Shown here piece after piece: positions 11,262 through 22,366 of a DNA stretch of 64,000 nucleotides. Source of the DNA: Furcasterigmium furcatum (lineage: Eukaryota; Ascomycota; Sordariomycetes; Glomerellales; Plectosphaerellaceae). Numbering within the stretch: position 1 is the stretch's first letter; each line of letters begins with the position of its first letter. The notes beneath the pieces were generated by a model. That model saw only the letters and a program-made list of their open reading frames with translations, was not told where the DNA came from and did not search any database. Both the position numbers and the translations under genes were made by a program. The DNA is taken from contig BCIA01000004.1 of assembly GCA_001599815.1 (NCBI GenBank), positions 3,002,082-3,066,081 of the forward strand. Direction: 5' to 3'.

Positions 11262-13139
11262 ACTAGGTTGCCATGGAGTCGGATCCCTCCAAGTGAATAC
11301 GAGGTCATCTCCATGTTCTGAAGCTTTCTGTGCAGTGCAGGCCAACCTGTTACCGCCAGTCGAACAGAAGAGTTCCTCCTTTTCCTCGGGCTCTGCTTCA
11401 CACAAATCAAATGGAAACCACGGGAATATATAACCGTCGAGTCCGGCAGAGGCAATGTCCGGGGCATGGTCGGTACACATGGCGGGATCCGCCCTCGTGA
11501 TGGGGTCGGAAGTCGGGGTTCCGGAGCTCGCCAGCCAGCGCGCGTTCTCGCTTCCAGATCGGACGAGGTGGCGCCTTGGCTCGGTGCTTCAATTTACATA
11601 CGTGGGAGCAATTCTCTAAAGTGGTGTTGCCAAAACAAACCGATAATCATCGCACCCATCATCCATGTGGTGTCGACCGGTGGCTTGCAGGACCTGTCAG
11701 TCGGCCCTGATGAATACCTATGCGGGCGTGCTCTTGGCGTCGTCTGCGCCATCCGAAGATGGGAGGAAGCACGCAGTAGGGGACTTCCAGGTTGCCCTTT
11801 ATGGGCGATGGCGCACGCCAACCTGTCTGGCATGTCTGGGCGGAAAGCTTCAACCCGCTCGGGCCAGCAGCGCGAGCTCGGAGGGTGGGTGGGTAGACCC
11901 TGGGAAACGTCCCCTCGTCCCCGATTTGCAGTTCCATCTAATAGTACAAGTACATAACAGACGCGGTGGACAGTTGCACCGCTGAGGGGAGTCAGGGGGG
12001 TTGCACAGCATTGGAGATGATCTGCCCGTACGACGGGGCACCAATTGCTGTGCCTCCCTCACCAGAGAGAAGTCCGCTAATTATTCAATTCCTTCGCGAG
12101 ACCGAAGTCCTGCCACCACCTGCCAGTTCCTCGTGTTCCTGGGGCATCCCTGGGACCGTTGGGGGGAAGCGGCGTGCGTGACGGGATACGACGGGACGCG
12201 CTCGTGCGGCCGGCTACTTTCTTCAGCTGGAGGTCTTCAGGAACAGCCTGCGGAACACAGACGGGACACCAAGCTTTTGAGACCCGTGGACCGCATCCAG
12301 GCACTGCACGAGCCCCTGGTCTCTCCTACATAATGCACCGTAGGACAAGTGCCAGGCGGGAGCGCCTCTCCCTCGGCGTCGGGTCGTTTTGGGGTTTGGA
12401 GGACCCTGAAACCGCATTCGTCGTCGTCATAATTAAGAGCTCGTATCGTGGCCGAGTTGCAGGGGGGAGGACTGCCCGTTTTCAATGCGCAGTGGATCCC
12501 GGCGATTGATTCCAGCGACCGGGACCGGCACCGGGCGGGGGACTCGTGGACCAAAAACATCCATGTGGGTTCACATTCTTCAGCGCGCCTGAACCTCCAA
12601 AATAGGGGGCGGCGGGGGCCCTCTGTGGCTGTTGGGTGGCGTGGACCAAGCTGCCCGTGTCTCAATCCAGTGAGGGATCTGGCCGACCCGACGTGATCTG
12701 TCGCCGGAACCGATTGATTGGCGCCCCACACCACCAGCAGGCTGGAACCCATGGCGGCGATCTGAGGTGACGTGCCCAGTGCCTGCGCCGAATGCCCGAA
12801 TAGGATCGTCCTTTTTCCGGCCCACCGAGTCTGTTAGTCCACGGCCTTGCGTGTTAGTCGAACCCACCGCATCCATAGTGACGGGGACTTTTCATTGTCC
12901 TGCCACGGGCAGAACCCGTACCGCTGGGACACGGCGGCCATGGAGGGCGGTACTCGTACGCCTTATCGACAACTCCATCAATTGATTCCCTGATCGTTCC
13001 CATTTCTTTCTTTGTCCCTCTCCTCACACTCCTCGCCGAAACGCTCCTCGATGCCCCTCCCTCGCCTCCACGCTACTCCCTCAACTTCTCAACCCGATCG
13101 ATCCCATCCATCGAAACAGTTGATTTCCCCTGAGGGCTA
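11262..13139. other. Intergenic, 1.9 kb, no gene recognised
   Basis: Both strands contain only short frames with biased composition. The last 200 bp before 13140 are pyrimidine-rich, as expected for the leader of the GT31 gene. No repeat or relic was recognised. Confidence 0.5.
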
Positions 13140-14780
13140 ATGCTAAAACCAATGTCTCTGACAGTGGGACGCCATGACGTTTGCCTGAAGTTCTTCGCAA
13201 CGCCGGGCAAGCGCATTATCTCCATCTTCACCCTCGTCATCTTCTCTCTCCTCCTCATCGTCATCACCTCCAGGAGCCTACGAGACTGGCCTGTCGAGGG
13301 CAATGGCTATACCCACATGCCCGGGCAGAGGCCGCACCTCAGACCGCCAGGCAATGACGCAGATTCTATCTTCCCAGGAGAGGCCTCTGCGCCCCCGGGA
13401 GCCAACATCACGGCTGCCGGCTTCCCCGAGACGGAGGACATCCCCTTCCGCCCGCACAATCCCCTCTGCGACAACTTCCCCGACACCAGCAAGGTCCTCC
13501 TCGTCATGAAGACCGGCGCGACCGAGTCCTTCAAGAAGGTTCCCACCCAGGTCATCACCATGCTCAAGTGCCTGCCCGAGTACTTCATCTTCAGCGACCA
13601 CGACGAGGTCATCGCCGGCCACCACATCCGCGACAGCCTCGACAACGTCCTCGACGAGACCAAGATCGACAACAAGGACTTCACCCTCTACAACCGCCAG
13701 CAGACCTGCGCCATCGACCAGGAGACCTGCAACACCCTGGCCGAGGGCACCAAGGAGGGCTGGAACCTCGACAAGTACAAGAACGTCCACATCGCCGAGA
13801 AGGTCTACAAGCTGCGCCCCGGCTACGACTGGTACCTCTTCGTCGATGCCGACACCTACGTGCTCTTCCCGACCCTCATGCAGTGGCTGCCCACCCTCGA
13901 CCACACCAAGCCGCACTACCTCGGCAGCGTCACCATGCTCAAGGGCTACGGCTTCGCCCACGGCGGCTCCGGATACCTCGTCTCCCAGCCGGCCATGAAG
14001 GCCATCGGCGACCATCCCGGCATCGCCAACGAGCTCGAGCCCATCATGCGCAAGGAGTGCTGCGGCGACTACGTCTTCGGCGTGTCCCTGGACAGCACCT
14101 CCAAGACGCGCGTCCGCAACATGGTGAGTCCCCCCTGACCCAGGTCGCAGCAGCAGCAGCAGCAGCATCAAATTAACTCCCTCGCTCCGCAGTGGCCCAC
14201 GATCAACGGCGAGAAGCCCTTCACCCTCCCCTACGGCCCCAAACACTGGTGCCACCCCCTCGTCACCATGCACCACATGAACAGCGAGGAGATCTCGACC
14301 TTCTGGGAGTGGGAGGTCCGCCGCTACGCCGACCCCGCCGTCGCCGCGAACCCCCCCGTCACGCGCATCAAGGACGTCTTCGAAGCGTTCATGAAGCCGC
14401 GCCTCCTCGCCCTCCGCGAGGACTGGGACAACAAGGCCGAGGACCGCTTCTACCTCGTCGAGACGCCTGGCGGGCGCAAGTTCGCCGACTGGGAGGTCCA
14501 GCGCACGAAGAAGCCCGAGGAGCTCTCGGCGGTCGAGAAGAAGGCCCACGAGAGCCCGGCCGCGTGCGGCGAGGCCTGCAAAGAGGCCGACGGGTGCTTC
14601 TCGTGGCGCTGGCAGAACGGGCTGTGCGGCATCAGCTGGACGTTCAGGATGGGGAACCCCGTGAAGAAGGCCCAAGCCGAGAAGGACCGCTTCACGAGCG
14701 GGTGGAACGTCGAGCGCATCCGGGAGTTCATCGACAAGAACCAGGACTGCTCGCATGCGAAGTTCCCCGAGGTGCCGTGA
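13140..14780 (+). CDS. Glycosyltransferase family 31, type II membrane protein
   Basis: Exons 13140-14123 and 14193-14780 (69-nt intron, donor GTGAGT) encode 523 aa. A single membrane anchor at residues 26-43 after a short basic tail gives Golgi-type II topology. The catalytic domain has the metal/nucleotide-sugar 'DAD' motif at 236-238 ('LFVDADTYV'), a GGSGY loop and 'WCHP…MHHMN', as in Fringe/core-1 type GT31 enzymes. The C-terminus has a PAN/apple-like Cys region (residues about 470-500, 'CGEACKEADGC'), which may bind protein or sugar. GT31 enzymes transfer Gal, GlcNAc or related sugars in beta-1,3 linkage; the exact donor here is unknown. It converges on the prolyl-hydroxylase gene (500 bp apart). 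The intron carries six CAG units (14148-14165). Confidence 0.88.
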
Positions 14781-15280
14781 CGGATGCCCCGCGATGCGAC
14801 GAGAAACGAAAATCGGAGACGAAACAAGTCCGGGATATACTCCGGAAGTAATAATAATGGGAGGAGGGCTGGGAGCTCTGTCTCCAGGGCGTTACGACAA
14901 GGCGTACCAGGATCCGGAAAAGGGGCGCAAATAGGGGGCGGCTTACATGCTTCTCGAGAGCTCCAGGTTTGGCCCAGGCCGAGTTTGGAGGAACGACACC
15001 ATCGTCACATGCCGTACATACCACCGGAAGGCAACCGGGGGCGGCGTTCTTGGAGGCTCAACACAATCTGGGGCGTTTGTTGGTATCTTGATTTGGATCG
15101 CAGCACGATCTTGGGTCCTAGACATTGGATTGGGGGGTCATGTACACGTATTTTCTCATCCCGAGCTGAGAAATTGTAACGTCCGATCGATTTCGACCGA
15201 GGTCCAGGCACGGCATACTCGCATTTCATCCCGATGCCCTGGAAACATCTGGAGAGATCCATTCATACTAATGTGCCTGC
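14781..15280. other. Convergent 3' intergenic region, 500 bp
   Basis: Lies between the stop codons of the GT31 and prolyl-hydroxylase genes and should hold both terminators. No other signal was seen. Confidence 0.45.
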
Positions 15281-16220
15281 TTACTCCTCTCCCAGGATCT
15301 CCTCCGGCAACGGCCCCTGGCGCGTCCAGATATTCATCCCGACCTTCCCGCCCGCCGCGACGGGCAGCCCCGCATGCAGCGTCCTCACGTCCCCCGTGCC
15401 GTCGGGGTGCAGGTTCTCCCAGTACACAGCGCTGCCCTCCCGCGGGCGGAACGTGACGCCGTCCTCCCAGGGGGCGTCGCAGTCGACGAACTCGCACCAG
15501 GACCAGCCCGACCGCTCCCCGTCCTCGCCGGCGTCCTCCCGGGGGGCGTCGAGGAGGGGAAAGTTCGTCCCGCCGCCGGTGGTGCCGTTCGCGACGTCGA
15601 CGTAGGCGAAGAAGCTGCTCTGCCTGTTCCCTGAGCGCGCGTCGGCGGGGGAGGGCGCGGTGAACCAGTCCGTGTGGAAGTGGTAGTGCTCCGTCGGGGC
15701 GTACTTGACGAGCTGGAGGGGCTCGAGGCGGGACTTGGCTGACGGGGGCAGGCCCTGGAAGAGGAGAGCGCGGGACTGGATGCACTTCACGACGGGGTCG
15801 CGCCGGGGGATGGAGGTTGACTGCGAGGTGCGGACGGTGTTGTGGGCGGAGTTGCCGGAGGAGTCGAGGATGGAGGAGCGGGAGAAGGTTGGGGCGCTGG
15901 AGGGTGTTAGTCTTTTGTCGTGTCATGGGTGTCATGATGCCAGGGGTCAGTGTTAGTCCTGGCGAGACATGGACGTACGCGAGGTTCAGCAGGTGTTTTC
16001 GTTCTGAAGGGGTGATAAAGTCGCTGATGTAGATGACGAGAGGTGATTTGGAGAGGAGGTGAATGTTGTACGGAGGGTGTGTGCACTCGTAGTCGTCAGA
16101 TACCAACGGGGCCTGTGCATCTGCTTCTTGGTGGTGTTGACCTCCATCTTGCGCTGTCGCGGGGTTGACGATCGCGAATGAGACCGCAATGGCGGCGGCC
16201 AATCTTGAGAATCTGCACAT
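15281..16220 (-). CDS. Secreted prolyl 4-hydroxylase-like 2OG-Fe(II) oxygenase
   Basis: Exons 16220-15979 and 15896-15281 (donor GTACGT, GACTAAC branch point) encode 285 aa. A signal peptide covers roughly residues 1-24 ('AAAIAVSFAIVNPATAQ'). The double-stranded beta-helix of P4H-alpha type enzymes follows: iron ligands His155 and Asp157 ('HFHTD'), distal His255 ('TLHAG') and the 2-oxoglutarate-binding Lys265 ('GGKVG'). These enzymes hydroxylate prolyl (or similar) residues with O2 and 2-oxoglutarate. The protein enters the secretory pathway but has no C-terminal HDEL/KDEL of its own (it ends in LGEE). It is transcribed divergently from a PDI-like protein across 386 bp and faces a GT31 gene. 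Substrate specificity is inferred only. Confidence 0.88.
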
Positions 16221-16606
16221 TTTGCTGGTTTGAATCAAGTCGAATCGCTCCTGAGTGAAGCTTCAAAATATGACATGACAGTCAGTGATTGGAGGTGTAG
16301 CTCCTTTAAACTGAACATCCCCCCACGATCGGATGGTCGTTCAGGGGTTCAGGGGTCATCCCAGGGGTCGAGATGAAACCCTGCCAGTTGCGCGCACGGC
16401 TCCTGTGGCCATTAGGGACGTCATTCGAAAACACCACGGCGTTTCACCCCTCGAGATCGTCTGATCGAAAGCTCCGGGGACGGGCCAGCGGGGAGCTGGG
16501 AGCTGGGAGCTGCCAGCTCGGGGGTCGCGGTCAAAACCCTTGAACACCCCGCGATCCCGGGAGTTGGTGTTGGTCGCCATCACGCCACCACTCAACGACG
16601 ACGACC
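16221..16606. promoter_or_regulatory. Shared divergent promoter, P4H-like / PDI-like genes
   Basis: 386 bp separate the two start codons of head-to-head genes whose products are both predicted to enter the ER. A palindrome-like repeated 'gagctggga' run lies near 16493-16510. The layout suggests co-regulation; no specific factor site was identified. Confidence 0.5.
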
Positions 16607-17921
16607 ATGAGACTAACAGCGAAATCAATTCTTGTCGCGCTCGCAGCACAGGGCGCCTGGTCCTGGGAGCACGCCTCCAGCACAGGATTTCGGAGCGCAT
16701 TGTCGGATAATGAGCGGTTCCTCGTGGCATGTAAGCGAAGCTCCTCATGAACCTCACTCAGCCTTCAGCGAGCTGATCTGGTGGGCAGTTCTAGGACCTC
16801 CAACGTGAGTGCCGACCGCACATGGTATCCATGCCCGAGCCTAGCTCACGAGAAGCAGAGACGCAGCACGCCTCCTCGAGCCGGAATGGAACGCGATATC
16901 CGAGCCCAGCACCAGTAAACTGTCGGTTGATTGCGTGGCCGAGAGCTCACTGTGCTCCGAGCTCGATGTCGTCTCGTTCCCCACCATCCGACTTTACCAC
17001 CGCGGCGGCGGTATGCACAGATACAGGGGCCCAAGGAAGACGAAATCGTAAGGCTCAGACCTTCAGACCCTCACCGTCACAGCGCGACAGCAACTGATTC
17101 TCAGGTCACAGAATAGACGCTTTCCTCAAGCGAATGTCGTCGCCACTCGTCGCCGAGGTCGACGGCGACAACATGAAGTCCTTTATCGAAAGCGATGATC
17201 TGGTTTTCGTGGCGCAGCTGGCAGCCGGGGCCGGCGATGACGAGACAAAATTCGATGAACGTTTACTTGAGATGACCGAACGGCATCAAGATCGTTTCAC
17301 CGTCGGGGTCGCCGCAGGGATCGCAGAGCAGAACCTGCTGCAATGCTACAACAACATCGATGCCGCCTCATTCCAGACCACGGAGCTGGACACATTTGCT
17401 TCCATCGAGGCGTTCGTGAAGAAGTGCTCTGCGCCGCTGATTCCGGAGCTGACGAGGCGGAACGAGTTGGAGTATCTGTCGGTAAGTCTCCTACGGAAAC
17501 CATCATTCTTCCCAAGCTCAGTGCCTGTTGACACTGACCCGTACAGTCCGGCAAATCGCTCGTCTACTATTTCTCCCCGTCTGCCACCGACAGGGAAGAG
17601 TGGACGGCCAGCACCCGAGCGCTGGCGCGCAAGTTTGCCCAGTATCTGACGTTCGTCACCGTCGATTCGGCGGCATACCCCGAGATGGTGACCGGCCTGG
17701 GCATCGCCGGGGAAGCCACAGGCGTGGGACTCAGCGTGAGCAACCCTCGCATGGGCCAGATATTCCCCATGGGGGATCCGGGTTCGGGCCCGGCAGCAGC
17801 CCGGACTCTGGAAGCCTTCATCACAGAAGTTTCCCAGGGGCGTGTTGAGCCGTGGGACGGAGTGATGCGCGATGAGGAAGCTTCCAAAACAACTGGTGAA
17901 GAGCCGCATGATGAGCTGTGA
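16607..17921 (+). CDS. PDI-like ER protein with HDEL, active-site CxxC lost
   Basis: Five exons are inferred (16607-16730, 16789-16804, 16853-17047, 17112-17481, 17547-17921), giving 359 aa; exon 2 is a 16-nt microexon and exon 3 could instead start at 16856. A signal peptide covers residues 1-20. The first thioredoxin domain keeps the cis-Pro loop ('SFPTIRLYHRG') and the structural 'DCVAESSLC' pair, but the segment that normally holds CGHC reads 'FLGPPT…LEPEW' with no cysteines. PDI b and b' domains follow, then the C-terminal ER-retention signal HDEL. The second catalytic domain (a') is absent; classic PDI has about 500 residues. It is therefore a non-redox PDI derivative, possibly a chaperone or a subunit. 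The divergent neighbour is a P4H-like oxygenase, and PDI is the beta subunit of animal collagen P4H. Confidence 0.82.
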
Positions 17922-18151
17922 TTGTATACTCGAACATAACCAACAGGACTCTCAACAGCAGAGCTTATTTCTCACTCGGATGGAATCGAAAGGATTTGCT
18001 TACTAGCCTCACGCTGTTTTGGAATAATCGTAAAGTCGATCCGCTGTGAGTTATCGAGGAACCAACCCGATTCATATGAACCATGATGCTACCGAAACGC
18101 CGCCGAACCAAATTCATGTCCCGTCCGTTCGTGAAATCCGACCTCCCATCG

Positions 18152-19385
18152 CTATTTTCCCATCAGCTCCACGCCGTTTCGTACAACGCCCACGACGGCA
18201 CCCGTCTGGATCGTCTCGCTCGCGCCGCCCGCAACGCGGTGCTCGATGTTCGACAGCCCGTCCAGCCACGAGATCATCACCTCGGGCTTCACCTCCAGCT
18301 TGGTGATCTCCTCCGACAGCGCTGTGATGATGTCCGCGAGCGCCAAGCCCCGCGCGACCTTGAGCGTATTGATCGTCGACAGGCACGACGTGACGTCCGA
18401 GGTGCCGAGGAGCGCAGCGAGAATCTCCTGAACCGCATCGGGCGGCGGCGCCGCGATGCAGCTGTAGATAGTCTCCGTGGTGATGGTTTCCCGCTCGATC
18501 TCGTTATCGGGGATCTTCGGGGCGTCCTTGGCCCGCAGGGGCGTGCTCGATGCGTGGCACGCCTGCAGGACGTTGAGGGCGCGGCGCATGTCGCCCTTGC
18601 TCAGTCGGACCAGAGCCTCTGTTGCGTCGGGGAGGATGCGGACGTTTTCCTCGTCGATGACCTTGTCGACGAGGACGCGGATATCGGCCTCCTTGAGAGG
18701 GGAGAAGCGAAAGCGGGTGCATCGGGAGAGGAGGGCGGGGGAGAGCTTGTGGGCGTAGTTTGCGATGATGCAGAAACGGGTGTTGGCGGTGTACTTCTCC
18801 ATGATGCGGCGGAGGGCCATCTGGGCGGTGTTGGTCATGGCGTCGGCCTCGTCGAGGATGATGAGTTTGAAGCCCGCGATGCCGCCGCCGCGGGCTGCGG
18901 CGCCCATGGTGAAGATCTGTTTCGTCGAGGCGAAGGTCTTGATCTGCTCGCGGACGACGTCGATGCCACGGTCGTCGGAGGCGTTGAGCTCAAGGACCAT
19001 CTGGCGCATGTTTTCGGCGCCGTAGATGCGGCGGGCGAGGGCGAGGATGGTGGAGGTCTTGCCCGTGCCTGGGGGGCCATAGAGGAGGAGGTGGGGGAGG
19101 CGGTTAGATTCGACGAACTTGTTGATTGTTGCGAGGATGTCTTGGTGGCCGGAGACGTCGTCAAGGGTGTTGGGACGGTACTTCTCGACCCTGGATGTGG
19201 GTTGTCAGCGGACATTGGGGATTGGAAGCTGGGAATGGCTTCACGTACCATGGGAGGGAGTCCTCTGCCTCAACGGGCAGGTTGGCGGCGCTCCGCTTGC
19301 CCTTGTTGCCCTCAGCTGCGAATGTGATGTCGTTCGACTTTGTCGTCGGGACGTCGACGTCCATCTCATCCCCAAAGTCCGACAT
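18152..19385 (-). CDS. rfc3: Replication factor C small subunit (yeast Rfc3 / human RFC5 type)
   Basis: Exons 19385-19249 and 19190-18152 (donor GTACGT, acceptor CCAG) encode 391 aa. RFC is the heteropentameric AAA+ clamp loader that opens PCNA around primed DNA. Visible motifs are the 'WVEKYRP' RFC box, Walker A 'GPPGTGKTS', the 'NASDDRG' box, Walker B 'LDEADAM', and the arginine finger motif 'SRCTRF'. The 'YAHKL' motif and '[11 protein letters not shown]' identify the Rfc3 type. Compared with the yeast protein there is a Gly/Ala-rich insert ('[11 protein letters not shown]') just before Walker B and an acidic 40-residue leader. It is convergent with the PDI-like gene. Confidence 0.96.
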
Positions 19386-19870
19386 GATGGCTGCTGACTA
19401 GGGGTGTAAGGTGCGTGAGGAGCTGTGGAGGGGTTGTGGGAGGTCCAATGTCGCAGGTTGAATTGGTGCCGGATAATTAACTTTTGGAGACGACGCGTTG
19501 AGACGCGACCCGAAAAACGAGTGCACGTCCCCTACCCGCGGAGCCGGGTTATTCCGTTTGTTGGCTGTGTAATGAGCTAGGCAGAGGTGTCCCCGCCTGG
19601 CTAAGTAACAGCGACGTTCTCCATCCTTCCTAATTGCAAGTGCAGCAACGGCCGCCCTCGCGACATCCGTAGACTGGATCGAGCCCCTGGCCTTCCTTAT
19701 GCACTATAATTCTGAAATGGGCTAATGTCGCCGACTTCACTCTAGTCTTGTCTCTCTGAGTGAAGGAATTTGGGAAGCAATCAGAGACCGGGAGTAGTAT
19801 TGTGCGAGCCTCTAGACTTGACCATTTCACTCCCCGCCCGGGATACCATTGTGCCATCTGACGTTCAATA
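19386..19870. other. Intergenic, 485 bp
   Basis: Upstream region of rfc3 and 3' region of the monooxygenase gene. No coding signal. A hexamer ACGCGT, the MluI cell-cycle box core that drives S-phase genes in yeast, was looked for; only 'ACGCGTTGAGACGCG' near 19492 resembles it. Confidence 0.4.
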
Positions 19871-21406
19871 TTAGTCTTCCTTCGACTTGATCTCATCAGT
19901 GTTATCAAACTTCAAGCCCTTTCTGAGGTCCCCAAACCACAGGGCCGTCCAGTCCTTCCAAAGACCTATGCGTCCATACCATGGCCCGCGGTTCATGCCT
20001 AGAGGCATTCTCTCCCTGGCAGCCAAACAAAAGGTACTCTTGGCCGGGATGAGCATGTGGCGCGGCGCGTTCCTCTTCTCCTGCTCGGACAAGATGGGTG
20101 TGGCAAAGGCATTCCGTCCTCGAGTCATCGTCTCCTTCATCACATCGAGAGCGATGCGTGTTACGGCAGTGGCACCTGGGGTCCATGTGTTCCTGAAGTA
20201 GCCCAGTACCAGCGCGGCGTTTGGCATCTCCTCGAGCATGCATCCGCGCCAGGTGTACAGTTCCCCGATGTCGAGAGTTTTGCCGTCGACGCTGATCGAA
20301 GATTTTCCCAAGAACTCCATGTATAAGCCCGTGGCGGTGACGATTATGTCTGCCGGCACGAACCGCCCAGATGAGACACGAATCCCATCCTTCTCGACGG
20401 AGTCTATCGTGTCGGTTATGATCTCGTTATTTTGATGGTGCAACGCGGCGAAGACCTCTCCATCCGGGGTGAAACAGAGACGTTGGTCGAGAGGATCGTA
20501 GGTCGGGTTGAAGTGCACATCAACAGGGTATCCAGGGGGCAGTTGCCTTTTTGCCTCGCCGGTGAGCATCTTTCGACCTACACTCGGCCAGGTCTGGAAG
20601 ATTGTGACCAGAACGAGCTCGATCAGCAATTCTTTCCCCGTGACCAGCCAGTAGGCGAGCCACACAGAAAACCATCGCTTGCAGAACGCGTCATATGAAC
20701 TGCTTCGCGGCACAGTCAGGTTGTACGCCGGGCTGCGCTGGATGACAGTCGTCTGGGCGGCGGTTTTGGCCACGACGGGGAACATTGTCGTGCTGGTGGC
20801 CCCCGATCCAATGATGATGACCTTCTTGTTGGCGTAGTCGACATCTTCGGGCCACCAATGCGGATGCGCCACCCTGCCTTTGAACTTGTCCAGGCCCGGG
20901 ATCGTCGTCTCGAATACCCGGTCGAGGTTGCAAAAGCCGGTGCAGAAAATGATCCATCTGGCCTTGAAAACCTTGAATGAGGGGGCCATTCTGCTGTCTT
21001 TGCTCTGGTCCTCGTCGAGTTCCGTATTCTCGCGGACTGCCGCCGTCACGGTCCATCTAGCCTGTGTCGAATCCCAGCTGCATGAGGCAACCTCATGTCG
21101 AAGCCTGATATACTTTTCAAGACCATGGGCCTCCACTGCTTGATGCAGATACTCCAAGATTTCCGAGCCGGGGGCTATCCTGTGGTCGTGCTGCCAAGGG
21201 TGCCACGGGAAGCAGTACTCGTTCATCGGAGCGTCCACGCGAAAGCCGGGGTACCTGAACGACGACCATGTGCCGCCGAGAGTGTCTCGCTTCTCGAGAA
21301 TGGCGAAAGATGCGCTTGGTATCTCAGAGCGCAGATAATGAGCTGCGTTGAGTCCCGAGAGACCCGCGCCCATTATCAGAACGTCAAAGTCTTCCGAGCC
21401 CGCCAT
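19871..21406 (-). CDS. Baeyer-Villiger-type flavin monooxygenase
   Basis: Single exon, 511 aa. The FAD dinucleotide-binding motif 'GAGLSG' is at residues 13-18 and the NADPH motif 'GSGATS' at 200-205. Between them lies the Baeyer-Villiger fingerprint F-x-G-x3-H-x3-W-P (Phe175, Gly177, His181, Trp185, Pro186). Such enzymes insert oxygen next to ketones or oxidise soft heteroatoms, using NADPH and a C4a-peroxyflavin. There is no signal peptide; a hydrophobic stretch around 248-272 may be a membrane-associated helix. No polyketide or terpene synthase is nearby, so a catabolic or detoxifying role is as likely as secondary metabolism. Confidence 0.88.
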   Translation of the reverse strand: MAGSEDFDVLIMGAGLSGLNAAHYLRSEIPSASFAILEKRDTLGGTWSSFRYPGFRVDAPMNEYCFPWHPWQHDHRIAPGSEILEYLHQAVEAHGLEKYIRLRHEVASCSWDSTQARWTVTAAVRENTELDEDQSKDSRMAPSFKVFKARWIIFCTGFCNLDRVFETTIPGLDKFKGRVAHPHWWPEDVDYANKKVIIIGSGATSTTMFPVVAKTAAQTTVIQRSPAYNLTVPRSSSYDAFCKRWFSVWLAYWLVTGKELLIELVLVTIFQTWPSVGRKMLTGEAKRQLPPGYPVDVHFNPTYDPLDQRLCFTPDGEVFAALHHQNNEIITDTIDSVEKDGIRVSSGRFVPADIIVTATGLYMEFLGKSSISVDGKTLDIGELYTWRGCMLEEMPNAALVLGYFRNTWTPGATAVTRIALDVMKETMTRGRNAFATPILSEQEKRNAPRHMLIPAKSTFCLAARERMPLGMNRGPWYGRIGLWKDWTALWFGDLRKGLKFDNTDEIKSKED

Positions 21407-22366
21407 GACGATGCGGTTTTGGGGACACTGGACGGTGAGTCAATCCGAGAAATGAGAGACTAGATAAAGAAGAAACCCCAAGATTTCGCGGAAGGATGAG
21501 TTCAAGGGCGAAGGTGCGGTGTGGTCAAAAAAAGAAGGCCGCATTTATACATGGCCACACGGTTCGCTTTATACCGACGTCCCGTTGGCGACAACTGATG
21601 AAAGCTATTTCCAGTTGCAGTCGCTGCCATCCCATCGAATCTGCAGAGTGACGTCGGTATCCCAGCAATAACAGGGAGAATTCCGCGCCATGTGGTGGCC
21701 TGCCTTGCTGATGGTATACGCGGGTCGCAATACTCGTACTTGTTGCCCATGACGTTTTCCGCCCCCGACTGCGAATCTGAGCGCCTACGGGTACGCGGAC
21801 TCGGGCGATCCTAGGCAACTGAACGCCATCGTTTGGACTTCTAGGTCACAACAGTATATCAATACAAGCTCATCGGGAAAATGTAGAAAAGGAAAAGATG
21901 AACTGCTGTAGTTGCGTGTGCCGATACAGGATGTAGGTTTAAACTCGTCAACTCGGACATCCAGTGTCGGCAGCAGGCATCGCCAGCCCTATGCACGAGA
22001 AGCTTATTCCGTCATTTGGGATGCACAGCACGAGTGTTTCATGTACCACGAGTCTACGGGCGGCTTCTATCGGTGGAATCTCAAATATTCGCGACACTTC
22101 CTATGCGGATATCTCTGGAGCAGCACTAGTGCTAACTACCACTGGCATAGGTTAGTCTGCCTTCGAAAGCTTATCGGGATTAGCTGACTACTACTTGTAC
22201 ATCTAGAGATGTAATGTGACTTTTGTCATCACAAAGACCCGCCTGGGTCCAACTCAACGTGTGACGTCCCGCTTTGTGAACTTGAACCCTACACTGGCAT
22301 CCTCCACTGCCTGTCCCGATCATCCCCCATGCCGACAACCCAGGCCGACCACCTACAACCTTGACC
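21407..22366. other. Intergenic, 960 bp
   Basis: Separates the monooxygenase start from the degenerate zinc-cluster fossil. Only short frames without conserved features were seen on either strand. Confidence 0.4.

Noticed and set aside
14148..14165. CAG repeat as a coding polyglutamine tract
   Set aside because: The six units lie inside the 69-nt GT31 intron and are not translated in the spliced model.
13278..14756. Minus-strand open frame of 492 codons
   Set aside because: Antisense to GT31; Leu/Val/Asp/Gly repeats are a codon-bias artefact.
18083..19327. Plus-strand open frame of 414 codons
   Set aside because: Antisense to the RFC subunit gene, with no protein-like features.
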